The position numbers and the translations under genes were made by a program. From Cenococcum geophilum 1.58 (taxonomy: Eukaryota; Ascomycota; Dothideomycetes; Gloniales; Gloniaceae), in the NCBI GenBank assembly GCA_001692895.1, contig KV748189.1, positions 2,674,432 through 2,738,431 on the forward strand: a DNA stretch of 64,000 bases. Reading direction: 5' to 3'. The notes under the pieces were generated by a model. That model searched no databases. It was not told the DNA's origin and saw only the letters and a list, made by a program, of their open reading frames with translations. Every line of letters begins with the position of its first letter. The first letter of the stretch is position 1. Positions 43,322 through 55,000 of the stretch are shown here, one piece after another.

Positions 43322-45278
43322 ATGCGACTCCTCAATTCTCGGACACTGCAGCTTGAAGAGTTTATTGGAGATGCTAACGTTCCTCCATACGCCATCCTCT
43401 CGCATACGTGGGGGGAGGAAGAGGTTACCTTACGGGATATGATCAGTACAGCTGGCAGCTTGAAGGAAAAGAAGGGCTTCAAAAAGATTCAAAACTGCTG
43501 CTCGCAGGCTTTGGCTGATGGACTACACTGGGCTTGGGTGGATACGTACGTACTGCTTCCTAGTTTTTAGACGTTTTCTTACCTATATTAGCTGTTGTAT
43601 TGATAAGACTAGTAGCGCTGAGCTGTCCGAGGCCATTAACTCCATGTTCCGCTGGTATTCACGCTCCAAAGTGTGCTATGCCTATCTCACCGATGTTCCT
43701 TATGATGGATTTGACGATTCGCTGCCGAAGAGTCGTTGGTTCACTCGTGGGTGGACGCTTCAAGAACTATTAGCTCCTTCTAGTGTTGTCTACTACTCGG
43801 CTGAATGGACACGTATCGGAGATAATGAAGATTTGATATCCGTTCTCAGAAACGTCACTCGCATCGACGAAGGCATCCTTTCACGCACAAAAGGCTTGGA
43901 TTGGATTAGTGTGGCAGAGAAGATGTCATGGGCCGCGACGCGGGAGACAACACGAGTTGAAGACATGGCGTACTGCCTTCTTGGCATCTTCGACGTCAAT
44001 ATGCCACTACTTTACGGAGAAGGGGAGAGAGCTTTTCAACGACTGCAGGAAGAAATCCTCAGGAACAGCCAGGATCAATCACTTTTTGCATGGGGTTTAA
44101 AGGAAGACTTGGTAGGCATGCAAACGCTCATTCCTGACCACGTCAGAGTCGGAGCTGATATCAGTGGCGAAACTCGTTATGAGCTGGACCCAGATTTTCC
44201 TCAGAGGCTCGGAATGGATTACAAGCCACCCATGGATACGAAGTCACCCCGAGATTTCATGTATAACGCAATTCCGGCGTACGAGCATCGTCGGCCAATG
44301 CTCCGTGGGCTTTTCGCACACTCCCCCGAGGATTTCCGGTTCAGCGGAATGGTCAAGCGGATCCCACGTTGGCCTGGAAACGGTCAAGATCCCCCTGTTC
44401 TCGTTGCCGGAGAAGTTCGCATCAGAATGCCATTGCTTAGGAATCACAGAAAGCCGTCGTCCTTCGCCATCGTTATTCTCGGCTGCAAGATATCGCGCAT
44501 GGTCCTCGGACTCCTGGTTAAAGAGTGGGAGGAAGACATCGTCGGACGGCTATCACTTGCTGTTTTGATACCAGACTTCTTTCCACTTTTTCAACAAATT
44601 GTTGCTTTCAAGAAATTATATCAGGTCCTTAGATTCAAGGAACAGAAGGAGGGGTTGCCTTCACCACTCCTTCTGATTGTACTCAGCAATAATCTGTCCG
44701 ATAACGGCCCTTACCAGTTCAGGAAAGCATATTGCTCACGGGAGAACCTTCGATTCGCTGATAAAACTTCGATCCTACTTGTGGATCTACAAAAGGAGGG
44801 TCGACAGTTCCTGTTAACTTTCACTCCTTCCCCGGAAACAAACTTCGAACCCGTCCTGCCGCACTTGGCTGTTCAAATTGGCCTTTTCGCTATGGACACT
44901 GGTACTCGAACCGTTAGTACGCTTCGCCTTCGAGCTGCTTTCGTCACGTCGGAAGAAGAAATCGAATATCTTAAACCGAAAGATGAAATAGTCTACCAAG
45001 AATTAGATGGTGAGATGCACACGCACAATCAGCATTCGCTTACTGCTGACTATCTCGACATCCACACTCCAGGGATAGCACCTGTGCAACAACTTAGCCA
45101 GTGGGAGTATCAGGCTGTTTTAGGGCCCCTGGCTGACGGTCGATATGTGCTGGTTGCGTTAATCAGTTCCTATGCATCACTTTTCTACTTGGATAACAGG
45201 TATAAAGAGCTAAATATTGAGCTAATTGACTTAGATCGTTTAATACAACGTGGGATCTCAGTACCTCAGCTAGTTTAA
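43322..45278 (+). CDS. HET-domain protein (heterokaryon incompatibility type), one intron
   Basis: This is the one intact gene in the window, predicted at 636 residues. Exon 1 is 43322-43545 and exon 2 is 43592-45278. HET domains trigger programmed cell death when genetically different fungal cells fuse. The three conserved blocks are present: 'PPYAILSHTWG' (residues 21-31), 'WVDTCCIDK' (72-80, created only by splicing) and 'SRWFTRGWTLQELLAP' (122-137). 'MAYCLLGIFDVNMPLLYGEG' (200-219) follows, as in the HET-E/HET-D N-terminal region. The C-terminal 390 residues have no domain I recognise: no NACHT P-loop and no WD40 repeats. The start is the first Met in frame and agrees with the usual 'MRLL' beginning of this family. 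No premature stop or RIP bias is visible. Partner and trigger are unknown. Confidence 0.92.
43546..43591 (+). other. 46-bp spliceosomal intron in the HET gene
   Basis: The donor is GTACGT and the acceptor TTAG. Removing it joins GGATAC to CTGTTG and gives W-V-D-T-C-C-I-D, the invariant centre of the HET domain. Reading through it ends at a stop at 43568-43570. CTTAC at about 43578 is the best branch-point candidate and is weak. It is short but within the fungal range. Confidence 0.85.
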
Positions 45279-45900
45279 AGCAGCGTTCTTGCTCAGCGTC
45301 GGGTACTAATACAAAGTATTCAGCGATCTATAGCATCAGTCTTTCTAAGCATCCCTGTTCCTATCTAAAACGATATCATAACTTCGCGCTCCGAGAGATG
45401 CTCTCGCCAAAATTTAATTCCTCATTTCTCTATATCCTGATGTATCGTAGGTATCGCTCGTATTGTCAACATGTACATGCAGTGATGGCAATAATCAGCT
45501 AGTTAGTTATGATTATGTTATGTTATCAGGAACATAACTAACCTAATTATAATCGCACCTGCTGATTATGTTATATATATATAACTATATAATTACCCGC
45601 GGTAAGACCACCAAGTAGTGGTGTTGAGTAAATCTTGACGATTATCGCGATCATCGCCAGAGGTGCTCTATATACCTGTGCACGCCTCTAAACTAATTAA
45701 AATACATACAATATACGTCTCTGCGGGCTTACAGAAGGGCTAGCGTCTATAACGCGTCGTAAGTATACTTCCCTTACCATTTTATCCACCGTTGATTTGC
45801 CTTACCTTCGCCACCTACTTCCTAAGCCATACCCCTCCCAGCCGACACCCGTAGCCTAACTGCCACCTAAAAGCGACTTTGAGAAGAAGACGCTACCAGT
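45279..45900. other. Downstream flank of the HET gene, non-coding
   Basis: Ordinary composition at first, becoming TA-rich. It would hold the HET 3' untranslated region, though no clear poly-A signal stands out. A hairpin-forming unit lies at 45491-45569. Confidence 0.5.
45491..45569. repeat. Interrupted inverted repeat, possible tiny MITE
   Basis: Two nested arm pairs: ATAATCAGC (45491-45499) with GCTGATTAT (45561-45569), and GTTAGTTATG (45502-45511) with CATAACTAAC (45533-45542). Each pair is a perfect reverse complement. The unit is about 79 bases with a loop of about 21. No clear target duplication is visible. Confidence 0.65.
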
Positions 45901-47250
45901 TCAACACTTAGTGATCACGATTCACGTGAGTTTGATAGTGTGACGGCTGCCCGCGAGGATCCTTACTATGAGATTGGTATACCACCTATAAAACGATGGC
46001 GTGGGCGTAAGGATGAGACTCTTTGGGCACACGCACTTGATGAGCCTCTAAAGGCTTACTAGTTAGGAGGGAACTAACCAAGAGCTCTTCTACTGCAAGC
46101 GGTGCTCAGATCAAGGTGTTGTAAAGCCTCTCTCTAGTGCTACTGCTTTCCGTTATTACCTAAAAAACTTATATAGAATCCTTACTGACTAAAGCGATCC
46201 GACGCTAATATTAATACCGAAGCTATCAGGTCGTTTAGGAAATATGGCCCGTGCGCGAACACCAAAACATCAAAAATCGGCTCAACCATAGTATCCAGAT
46301 AGCTTTCTACCTCAATTAAACTATCACAATGGGTCATAAGTATTCTTCTAATGATGAAGATCTTGTCTAACCTGACTAATAAAATATATATCAAGTTCGA
46401 GCTTTATTATCGCGATATTGCGTTATAATTGATTAATCAAATCTACGGCTTAATTTGGCCAAGACTACGTTAAATCTAGATTATCTGGTTGGTTCGCTTA
46501 CCAAACAACCTTTCTTAACAGCGCATAGGATACTTACCGTATTGTTTAATAAGCAGGCTAAAGCTATAGCAACTAGGCAAGATCTAAAAACATTAAAGAT
46601 TCTATAAGAGGTAGTAGACAAGAAGGCCTTTATAGACGCCCTTATATACTTAATCGTTACCTAGAATCTTCCTTATACAATTATTAAGTGGCTAAAGTTT
46701 AGAGCCTTTTTGTAACCGACTACCGGTACTAATACCCTACCAAAACACGACCCTGTCTCGACTGCGTATCACCCTGTTTTAGCTACGCATTGGTATCCCC
46801 TTTCATCTTATTTCTTACACCTTCCTCATGTATTTATACCACTTGATTTCCATAGATTTACAATCAAGTTGCTCGTTCAATTCCCACACACTGCAAAAGC
46901 TTACACTTTTTATAAATCTATAACTATGTGTTAACTAAAGACGGCTTACCTCTATATAAATTACGCCAGAGCGTGCTAATTCTAATTAGTAAGATATTCG
47001 TTGTTTAAAAGGATCGCATTAAGTTAAGGCTTAAAAAACCTGAGTTAAAAATATACTTTACTACTAACTGCTAGATAGTTCTAAATAAGACAGCTTATTA
47101 AGCAGTTACTGCTTATTTATAGACGAACTTAATTAGCTATTAAAGGCAAAAATCGCGCTAAAAGAGTATAAAGAGGTATATAGAGGCGAATAGTAGGTAG
47201 AGGTAATAATTAAGGTAATTAAGGAGTACGAGATTTTTAAGAGTTAAATT
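45900..47250 (+). pseudogene. hAT-family transposase relic (N-terminal half)
   Basis: The product would be a cut-and-paste transposase. 'KRWRGRKDETLWAHAL' (about 45990-46040) leads into a BED-type zinc finger, 'FYCKRCSD' then 'TAFRYYLKNLYRIL' (about 46085-46185), with Tyr at the expected His positions. After a degraded part come 'KKAFIDALIYLIVTQNLPY' (about 46620-46680), then 'ELKIYFTTNC' (about 47040-47070), and 'EVIIKVIKEYEIFK' (about 47205-47242), all usual landmarks of fungal hAT proteins. The gene has frameshifts and stops, and ends at the LTR of Gypsy A3, which inserted here. An unmutated block at 46712-46925 interrupts it. Confidence 0.72.
46712..46925. other. Unmutated non-coding block inside the hAT relic
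   Basis: About 214 bases retain CA and TG (for example CACACACTGCAAAAGC) and do not fit the transposase translation, which resumes after it. It may be a small insertion or an intron-like segment. I found neither inverted termini nor a clear duplication. Confidence 0.35.
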
Positions 47251-47648
47251 TATTACGGACCTTATATTAGCAGTAATACGACTACTAAGAAGAGATATAA
47301 TTGGGTTAGTTAAGATAGTATAAGAGACACTAAAACTAATTAAGCTATAGAATAAAGGGGAGCTAAATTATATAGCTAGTTATATTATAAGTTCGGAACG
47401 TAGAAATATAGAAACGTAGGAATAAGACGTACTAATATACTAACGCACTAATGTACTTAGAATATTTCTTAGGCGTAGTATTAAATATTTAAAGGACTAT
47501 AGTCCCTACCTAGACAGCCCCTTTTTTTAGAGTTAATCTATTAGGTAATCTACTCTACTAGTTATATTTACATTACTAACTACCCCGCGCCTATATACCT
47601 AGCCCTTTAATAAGTCTATTATATTATTTCCTATAAGACTTTATTATA
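47251..47648 (+). repeat. 5' LTR of Gypsy A3 (398 bp)
   Basis: It starts TATTACGGACCT and ends GACTTTATTATA, and is homologous to the A2 LTRs. It is followed by TATTTACTACCAAGG, the same primer-binding region as A2. Confidence 0.87.
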
Positions 47649-47699
47649 TATTTACTACCAAGGTTATAGTAAAAAAAAGTTAAAAAATACTACCTAAAG

Positions 47700-49400
47700 C
47701 ACTAGTTATAACGCTATCTATAGTAGTAACTACTTTAGGATTAGGAGGAGATACTAGTATAAGGGATAATAAACTAGCTAATAAGTGTTATAGAATAAAA
47801 CAATGCTAATAATTAGGTACTACTTTAGTAGCTATAAGATATAAAGAGGGAAAGGATTAAGATACTATTAATTAAAAGATTTATAGGAGAAAAATATAAG
47901 CTAAAGATTTAATATAAAGAGACTAAGTTAGAGTAAGTAGTGGACTAAGTGACGTATATAGGACTATTTTTAATAAGTTAGGTATTAGAGTAGTTTAGAC
48001 CTTATTTTACGGAGATATAGGCTAATAGGTTAGTAACTACTAACCTAAAGACGTAGTATATATTTATAAGCTAGGAAGGATTTGCTAGTAGACTAATATA
48101 AATATATAGAAATCTGGAATTAATAGTAATAGCTAAAGAAAAGCTATATTAACTTATATAAAGGGGATTGGTAATAGACTATATAACATAGTTTTAAACA
48201 CTAGTAGTATAGACTAAGTAGTACTAAAAGGCGTTAATATTATAGTATTAAAGAGGACTAGAAAATAAGATCTAGAATATAATAATACCTATAGAAGATC
48301 TAAGCGATATAAGGGAATTAATTAAATAAGCTATTAAAGTAGATAACCGGCTATATTAAAGCAAAAAGGTAGGAAGAATATAGTAAGTATTTAAACTATA
48401 GTATAGTATAGACCTAATAGACCTAAGTAGTATTAAAGAGGCTAGGAAAGGAAATAATTAACTATAGAAACCTAGAGGTTAAGGATTAAGTAATTAAAGG
48501 ACTAAAAAGTAAAAGCTAAACTAGGGATCTTAATAGTAGAAGATATTTAGGCAGACTTTATAGTAAGAAAAGTAGTATAAAGAAGGGGCTTGTATAAACT
48601 ATAGAATATAATTATATTTTGCTAAAGATTATAAAGGTAGTTAGAGTAACTACGTAGTAAAGGAAACTAAACTAGTAAACGATATATATATGGGGATAAT
48701 AATATACTATAAGGAACAAAAGAATATTTAATTAAAAGCTTTATATTTTATTATAATAATATATACTAAGTTTATAAGGACGCTAAGTATAGCGTAAGTT
48801 ATTAGCTATAAGAGCCTAAGTTAAAAGGACTCTAGGGTATAAAAGAGTTAGATAAAGATTAAGATTAACTTTATAAACTAGATTAGAACTAAGACAGTAT
48901 ATTTAGCTAATAGTTAGCAAAGAAAGTTCTTACGTACTAGCTTTGCTAAGTAATAAAATCTAAAAATTAAAACATTTAAACTATTAGTAGCAATAATAAG
49001 GAAATAAAGGCAACTTACTAGGAGTATATAGACCTTAAGGACATAATAATAGAGGTAAATATTAAATCTACTATAGATTAGGGATTATTAATGGGGATTA
49101 AGACTCCCTTAAATACAATATTTATTACTTTATAAGATATAAGAGAAGTAAAATAGTGTCAGGTGACGAAGTCACCTCGCCTATATGTATTGTTCCGCAC
49201 AGCCGTGCTTGGCATCAAGCCAGTCACTCGTTTACCTTTTGCGGGTTTGTGTGGCTGAGTGGTGCGGAGCTTATCACCTCACAAATAGTAAGCTATTTTA
49301 GCGCTTAATAAAGGCAAAAGGCTAAAAACTTAAGATTTTTAAGAAGGGATAAAAGGAGCTTAAGAACCTATAATAGATAAAAACTAATAAAAAAGAGTAG
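47700..49400 (+). pseudogene. Gypsy A3 gag relic
   Basis: The capsid region parallels A2 gag. A zinc knuckle at about 48576-48632 reads 'GACINYRI', then a stop, then 'LYFAKDY', with one original Cys kept and the others changed to Tyr. A 127-bp insertion (49157-49283) lies within the 3' part. Confidence 0.75.
49157..49283. mobile_element. 127-bp LTR-like insertion, not RIP-mutated
   Basis: It starts TGTCAGGTGACGAAGTCACC and ends TTATCACCTCACA, with AATAG duplicated on both sides (49152-49156 and 49284-49288). TG...CA ends plus a 5-base duplication indicate a solo LTR, here of a very small LTR retrotransposon. The interior keeps TG and CA throughout (TGTGTGGCTGAGTGG), unlike all surrounding DNA. 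GGTGACGAAGTCACC is an interrupted palindrome. Confidence 0.8.
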
Positions 49401-49765
49401 TAGCTTAGTTTAAAGGTAAATAAATAACTACGAGATATAGATTTCTAGAGACCTAAGGATTTAAGCTAGAGTAGTAGGATAGGGATAAGGCTCTATATAT
49501 AGAGTATTAGAAAATAAAAGGTAAAGAAAGTATTTAGCCTTAGAGTTAAATAGTTAATACTAGAATTATAAAGTTTAAGGATTTAGAGGATGTAATAGCT
49601 AGATATAAATTAGGAGAAGACTAAATATAATTTAAAAATTAAATTTCAGTATAGTAAGAAGAAAGAGGTTACTATAAATTAAAAATGCTAGGTAAACTAA
49701 GGGATAAAGCACCTTTACGTGAAATTACTAATAGGCCTAAAGTAGGTATACTAAAAGTAAAATAG

Positions 49766-49998
49766 TATAAGGGATCTTTTGGCGGCTGCTAAGGGCTAGC
49801 CGAAAGCTGGCCTTGGCACCTCCTTATAAGCTCCCTTAGGCTTACAGCCCTCGTATCCTCCTTATCGGTTCGTCTCTCTCTCTTTGTATAAGGCTATTGC
49901 CATACTCTTTACCATATTGTCCTCTTCTACCGACTTTCCTTATAACTTATGCTCGGCTTACCTGCTCCCTATTATATACCTAAGCAATATGCCTTATA
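49766..49998. repeat. Solo LTR, family C, copy 2 (233 bp)
   Basis: It starts TATAAGGG and ends GCCTTATA, with AATAG at 49761-49765 and 49999-50003. It is homologous along its length to 15054-15277 and retains somewhat more CA/TG than that copy. A1 at the same position reads AAGTGGCTTACC without interruption. Confidence 0.85.
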
Positions 49999-50652
49999 AA
50001 TAGCTTAAAGAACTAAAATAAGGAGAGGATTTAGGAATCCTAACTAGGTTTAAAGAATAGTATATAAAAGGCTATTGTAATATATATACGCTTATAGAGC
50101 TATATTAAAAGTAGTATAGGTAGCGATATAATAATAAATAGGAAGATTTCTATATATAGCTAAATGAAGGAGTTATTTAAGACTAAGCAATTATTAAAAA
50201 AGGCATAAGTTATATTAAGGGAGTATTAATTATAATATTTAAAAATCTAGAAAAACAATTAGAGGACTAAAAATATAAAAAATAGGTTTTAGTATTAGTA
50301 AATGGGGGGCTAACGTTCTAATTAACTAGGTAAAGGTTTAAACTTAAAAGCAAAAATAAGCTAAAAGTTAACCTAAAGCACCTAACGTATTATATATTGG
50401 TATATATTACGTATATAGATAATATAGATAATATATAAGAAACTAAAAGAAAAAATATTAGAAATATTAAGTATACATATAGCTAGCATCTAGTAGAAGT
50501 TTAAAAGTTAAATCACTTAATACTTTAACTAGAAAAATTCCTTATAGAAGAATTATTAAATAAATAATAGTAGTAAGAATACCTAGAAGATATATATCTA
50601 TAGTATATTAAAGATAAAAAGTGAACTAAGTATAAATAGGATCTAGTAGTTA

Positions 50653-51079
50653 ACGTAATCCACCCCCAAGTAGCCCATACCCCCAAGTGGCCCACTCCAA
50701 AAACTCACCAAAAAAACCAAAAATTGTTCTTTAATATCTTAACAACGGCTTAATAATAAATTATAAGAATTTATAATTAGACTCTTATACTTACTTTAAG
50801 GCCTTTATTAGAGTTTTAAAGTAATTAGTTTGGCTATTATTAATATATTAAGATTTAGCTCTTTAAATTTAAGCTTAATTATTATATCTTAAAAACCACT
50901 TATTAAATTACTTTAAAACTTTAATAGAGGTCTTAAAATAGGTAAGAAAGTCTAATTTTAAATTTTTATAATTTATTATTTAGCTGTTGTTAAGATATTA
51001 AAGAACGATTTTTGGTTTTTTTGGTGAGTTTTTAGAGTGGGCCACTTGGGGGTATGGGCCACTTAGGGGTGGATTACGT
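50653..51079. mobile_element. 427-bp MITE with about 100-bp inverted repeats in a TA site
   Basis: The termini are ACGTAATCCACCCC and GGGGTGGATTACGT, and the inverted repeat extends about 100 bases with few mismatches. TA is present on both sides (50651-50652 and 51080-51081). A2 at about 33950-33970 shows the empty site with one TA, which proves a TA duplication and suggests the Tc1/mariner (pogo/Fot1-like) superfamily. It encodes no protein. It contains GGCCCACT and GGGCCACTTGGGGGTATGGG, unlike its host. Confidence 0.85.
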
Positions 51080-51466
51080 TAATAGTTAGGAAAAGGAGAG
51101 GCCTATAGAATCTAAGGAAGCTAGTAGTAAACCCTTAAACCCTTAAAGAAATTTAAGAATAATACCTAAATTTATAAATTAATTGGCAAGATTAGCAGTT
51201 TAAAGTATTAATAAATAGTAAAGTAATAAGAAACTATATCTTACTAATAGTAGTAGAAAGAATAGAATTACTATATAGATAGAAGCAGAATTTATATCTA
51301 TTAGTTATAATTCTAGGAGATCTAATAGCCTATAGAGGAGGTATTATTAATTTTAAAATAGGACCTATTTAGATAACTAATAAAGGGAGACCAATTAAAG
51401 TATTTTTTAATACCTTGCTATTAGGATAGGATAAGGTAATACTAAAAATACCTTAATTATAGAAAT

Positions 51467-51642
51467 TGTTGGGAATATAGGCAAGTTGCCGTTACGTGCG
51501 GCAAGTTGCTATTACGTGTCGCCGCGGCACTAGTGTGGCGAGGAGCCCTAAGCTCCTTGCCCTCCCTTATAGAAGATATATAGAATAATTATCATACTAT
51601 CTACGAACCGTAGCTACGTAATATCCCCTTATGTAACCAACA
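51467..51642 (+). repeat. 5' LTR of the Copia element (176 bp)
   Basis: It ends CTTATGTAACCAACA, complementing the TGTTGG start. Inside are two consecutive copies of an 18-base unit, GGCAAGTTGCCGTTACGT, the second partly mutated. It is followed by CTAATTAGTAGTTAAC. Confidence 0.93.
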
Positions 51643-52046
51643 CTAATTAGTAGTTAACTTTACTGTTATATTATAGAATAGTAAGGTATTCTACCAAGAA
51701 GAGATAAGCTACTGTACTAGTGCTACTCGTGCTAGAGGAAGCTGTCTTTTAAGGTTAGAACTGGTCCTAAACCTTAAATAGAACTCTTTTATAAATCTAA
51801 GGATCTAAAGGCCAGAACTAGTCCTAAGCCTTTTTAAAATTATAGATTCTTGCGTCTATTACGCAGAATAATATACTTTACAAGTCTTTGTGATTTAAGG
51901 CTAGAACTAGTCCTAAGCCCTATAATCGTAAATATATATTTAAACGCGTACTAAATAATAAACGCGTACTAAATAATAAATATATATCACAAACGCGTAC
52001 TAAACGATAATCCCTATACTAATAACACTTCCCTCCCTCCGAAAAC

Positions 52047-55000
52047 ATGGCTACGCCTACTTTAAATAACTAGAAAGACTTCTTACTACTAGGGATAGCT
52101 AAGCACGCGAAACTTATTAATAAAGATTAGGACGAATTCGCCTTTAATATAATAACTTATACCGCAAAATAAGTTAACGGCTTTCTTTTATACTATATTA
52201 TATTTTACCGAAATAGATGCTATACCGATTTATAACTATAGGAGTATTTTAGGGAGGATTTTATAGGATGGACTGCTGATACCTAGGTACTTAGCAACAT
52301 TAATATTATTTAAGATTTTTAAGACTTTCTCTATAGGAATAGGGTATATGTTACTAAGAACGGTAACCTAATTACTAGTAATATTTAGGCCATTATTACT
52401 AGTATAGAAGAACTAATATAGACGGAAGCTAAGATTATACATTAACTACAGAAACCTAAAAATAACCTATATTTTTTAGAAGGTAACTTTAATTTATATT
52501 AAAACCCCTAAAACGCTAACCCCTTACCTAGAGCTGCTCTCCCACCTAGAGGTGCTCTCCTACTTAGAGTTGCTCTACCTTTACCTTCTCTACTCTAGCT
52601 AACTAGTAAGCCTTTACTATAAGAAGTTACAAATCTAATAAAGGTATATTTAGATAAAAAGAAGAAGTTTAGAGGAAAGCTATACGATATACTTAGAGTA
52701 AAACTATAGGTCTTTTATAACTGTTATAATAAGGTTAAAATTTAACGCTACTAGTACTACTATGCTTTCTCTATTATATTAAAGGGATGGGCAGCAATAT
52801 TCTATTACGACTATATTACGGGTAAAAACTATAGCTTTAATATAATGCTTTAGCTTACTAGAGCCTACTTTAAAACTAATAAGAATTGCTAGCTTTATAT
52901 ATCCGAATAGCGGGAGACTATATTCTAAAGAGTTATCGCTTCTAACCTAATAAAGACTTATTTAGAGTGCCTTTAACTACTCTTTAATAAACTTTAGAAA
53001 ATCTAATATAGCCTTACCAAAACTTACTAAAATAAAAACAGCCTAAGGGACTAGGTTATCTTAGCATGCTATAGCATTCTTAAGTGTAACTTGGCGCTAT
53101 ATAAACCTATAAACACGTTTAAAGGAGTATATGCTAAGCTATGCTCTGCTATAGGTACTATAATGCAAATATAAGAATCTTAATAGTTCTATACCAAAAA
53201 CCCTACCTAACTAAGTATTCCCGACTAATATAATTATAACTAGACTAATTAAATATATAGTGGCCGTAGTAGGGAATATAGAAGAGGGTATAATTAACGT
53301 CGACTATAAGGCAATTATAGAGGTCCTCGTAGAGGTTTATTTTAAAGTAATTACTAGAAGAAGTGCTACGTTTATAAGAAGCCAAATTACTAGTTAACTA
53401 GATACTCCCTTAATAAGTAAAAGGAGGCATATAATAAGTTCCGTTAGAGTATAAGAAATGTTAAAAATTATAAAGTTACTATAGTCTACTTCTAAAGCTT
53501 CCTAGTTTAATATAAAGGCGTAAAAGATCTTAAGGGTAAGGTTAATAAGACTAAACAGCTCCTTATAGATATAGAAATTAAGGACTACTTACTTAACTAA
53601 TACTTTACTAAGTATGGTAAGGTAAATAGTATATAAACCGTTGCTATTCTTAATAACTAATCTACGCTCCATTTTATTATAAAGTTAGATATTTTTAACG
53701 AGCTAAAGAAGAGCTCCGCGTTTTCCTTTAATAATAGATACTTAGCGAACGTCTTCTATAGTATTATGCTGGATACTAGAGCCGCAGGAGTATTTATAGT
53801 AGGAGAACCTTAAGTTTGAGCCCTTTAGTAGCTTAATAGCTCTATTTAGATTAACTATTTAATGGTAGGCCAATACACGATTTGTTTTAGTAAAGGTACT
53901 ATAATCTCTCTTAGCATAATTAGGGTTTAAACCCCCTTAGGGTATATTACTTTTTACGTTATTTCTATAAACACCCCGTTTCTATTTTATATTAAAGATA
54001 TAAATAAACTAGGTATTAAGCTTAATAACCTTAAGAATATACTTATGTAGGGAGATAATCGGGTGCCTATTATATATAAGTAGGGTTACTCTTAGCTGCT
54101 TCTTTAATAACTAAAAAAGAGTATTGCTTAGAGCTATTTAACTAAGTTAAAGTTACGCCAACTATACTGTTGTTTTAGTCACCTATTAGTTTACTAATTG
54201 CTTAGGGTTCTTTAGTAAGTAGGCTATAAAGTTAAGATTAAGGCAATTAAGCATTTTATAAAATACTATTACTACTACTAAATAAACTAAAGGTCCCCTA
54301 GCTGATTTAAGTTCACTCTTAAAGATAACTACGACTTTAACTTCTATATTATCGTTAACGTTATATATCTTAGCGGCAAGCTAGTACTCTAAGTTATTAA
54401 CTTCTTAACCTCCTTTTAAGCCGCATAATTTTTAAATGATATATTAGCTAGGAACGTATAGGATACCCTTTAGTTATACTAGATTAATGTCTACCTAGGA
54501 CCCCCTAATTAAATTATCTATAATATAGGAAAGAACTTCTTATCTATAGAGTTCCGATAATAAATAAAGGTAATAGTAATTAAGGTTAAGGAAGTCCCTA
54601 TTAAGGCATATAATAGTATTAAAAAAGTAGAATAATATTACGCGCCATTACGCCACGTATATAAGATTATCTTTTTAGAACTAAAGGACGCTAGTAAAAA
54701 ACTTACCTTATAAATAGCTATTAAAGCTATTAACGATTCTGCTGGCTTGGATGGACTTATACCTATATTGCTAGTCTTTAGCGCCTACCTATAAATAACT
54801 AACAATTCTTTACTATCTCCCTCCGTTATATAATAAGCTAAGGCAATTCGCAAGGTAATAAAGGAGGTGCGACGCCTCTATGCTATACGCTAGGTTAATA
54901 ACGTACTAGGAATAAGAAATGGCTTAAATACCTTAACTACGCTTAATCTACTACTCTAGTTTAAAGTACGCGTATAGCATAAAAGGGGAGGATAGTTAGG

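Noticed and set aside
43793-44999. ORFs of 60-134 codons in other frames across the HET gene
   Set aside because: Shadows of the HET coding sequence, whose own frame has clear domain motifs.
43322-45278. NACHT or WD40 domains, as in HET-E-like NLR proteins
   Set aside because: No P-loop GxxxxGK[S/T] and no GH-WD repeats in the C-terminal part.
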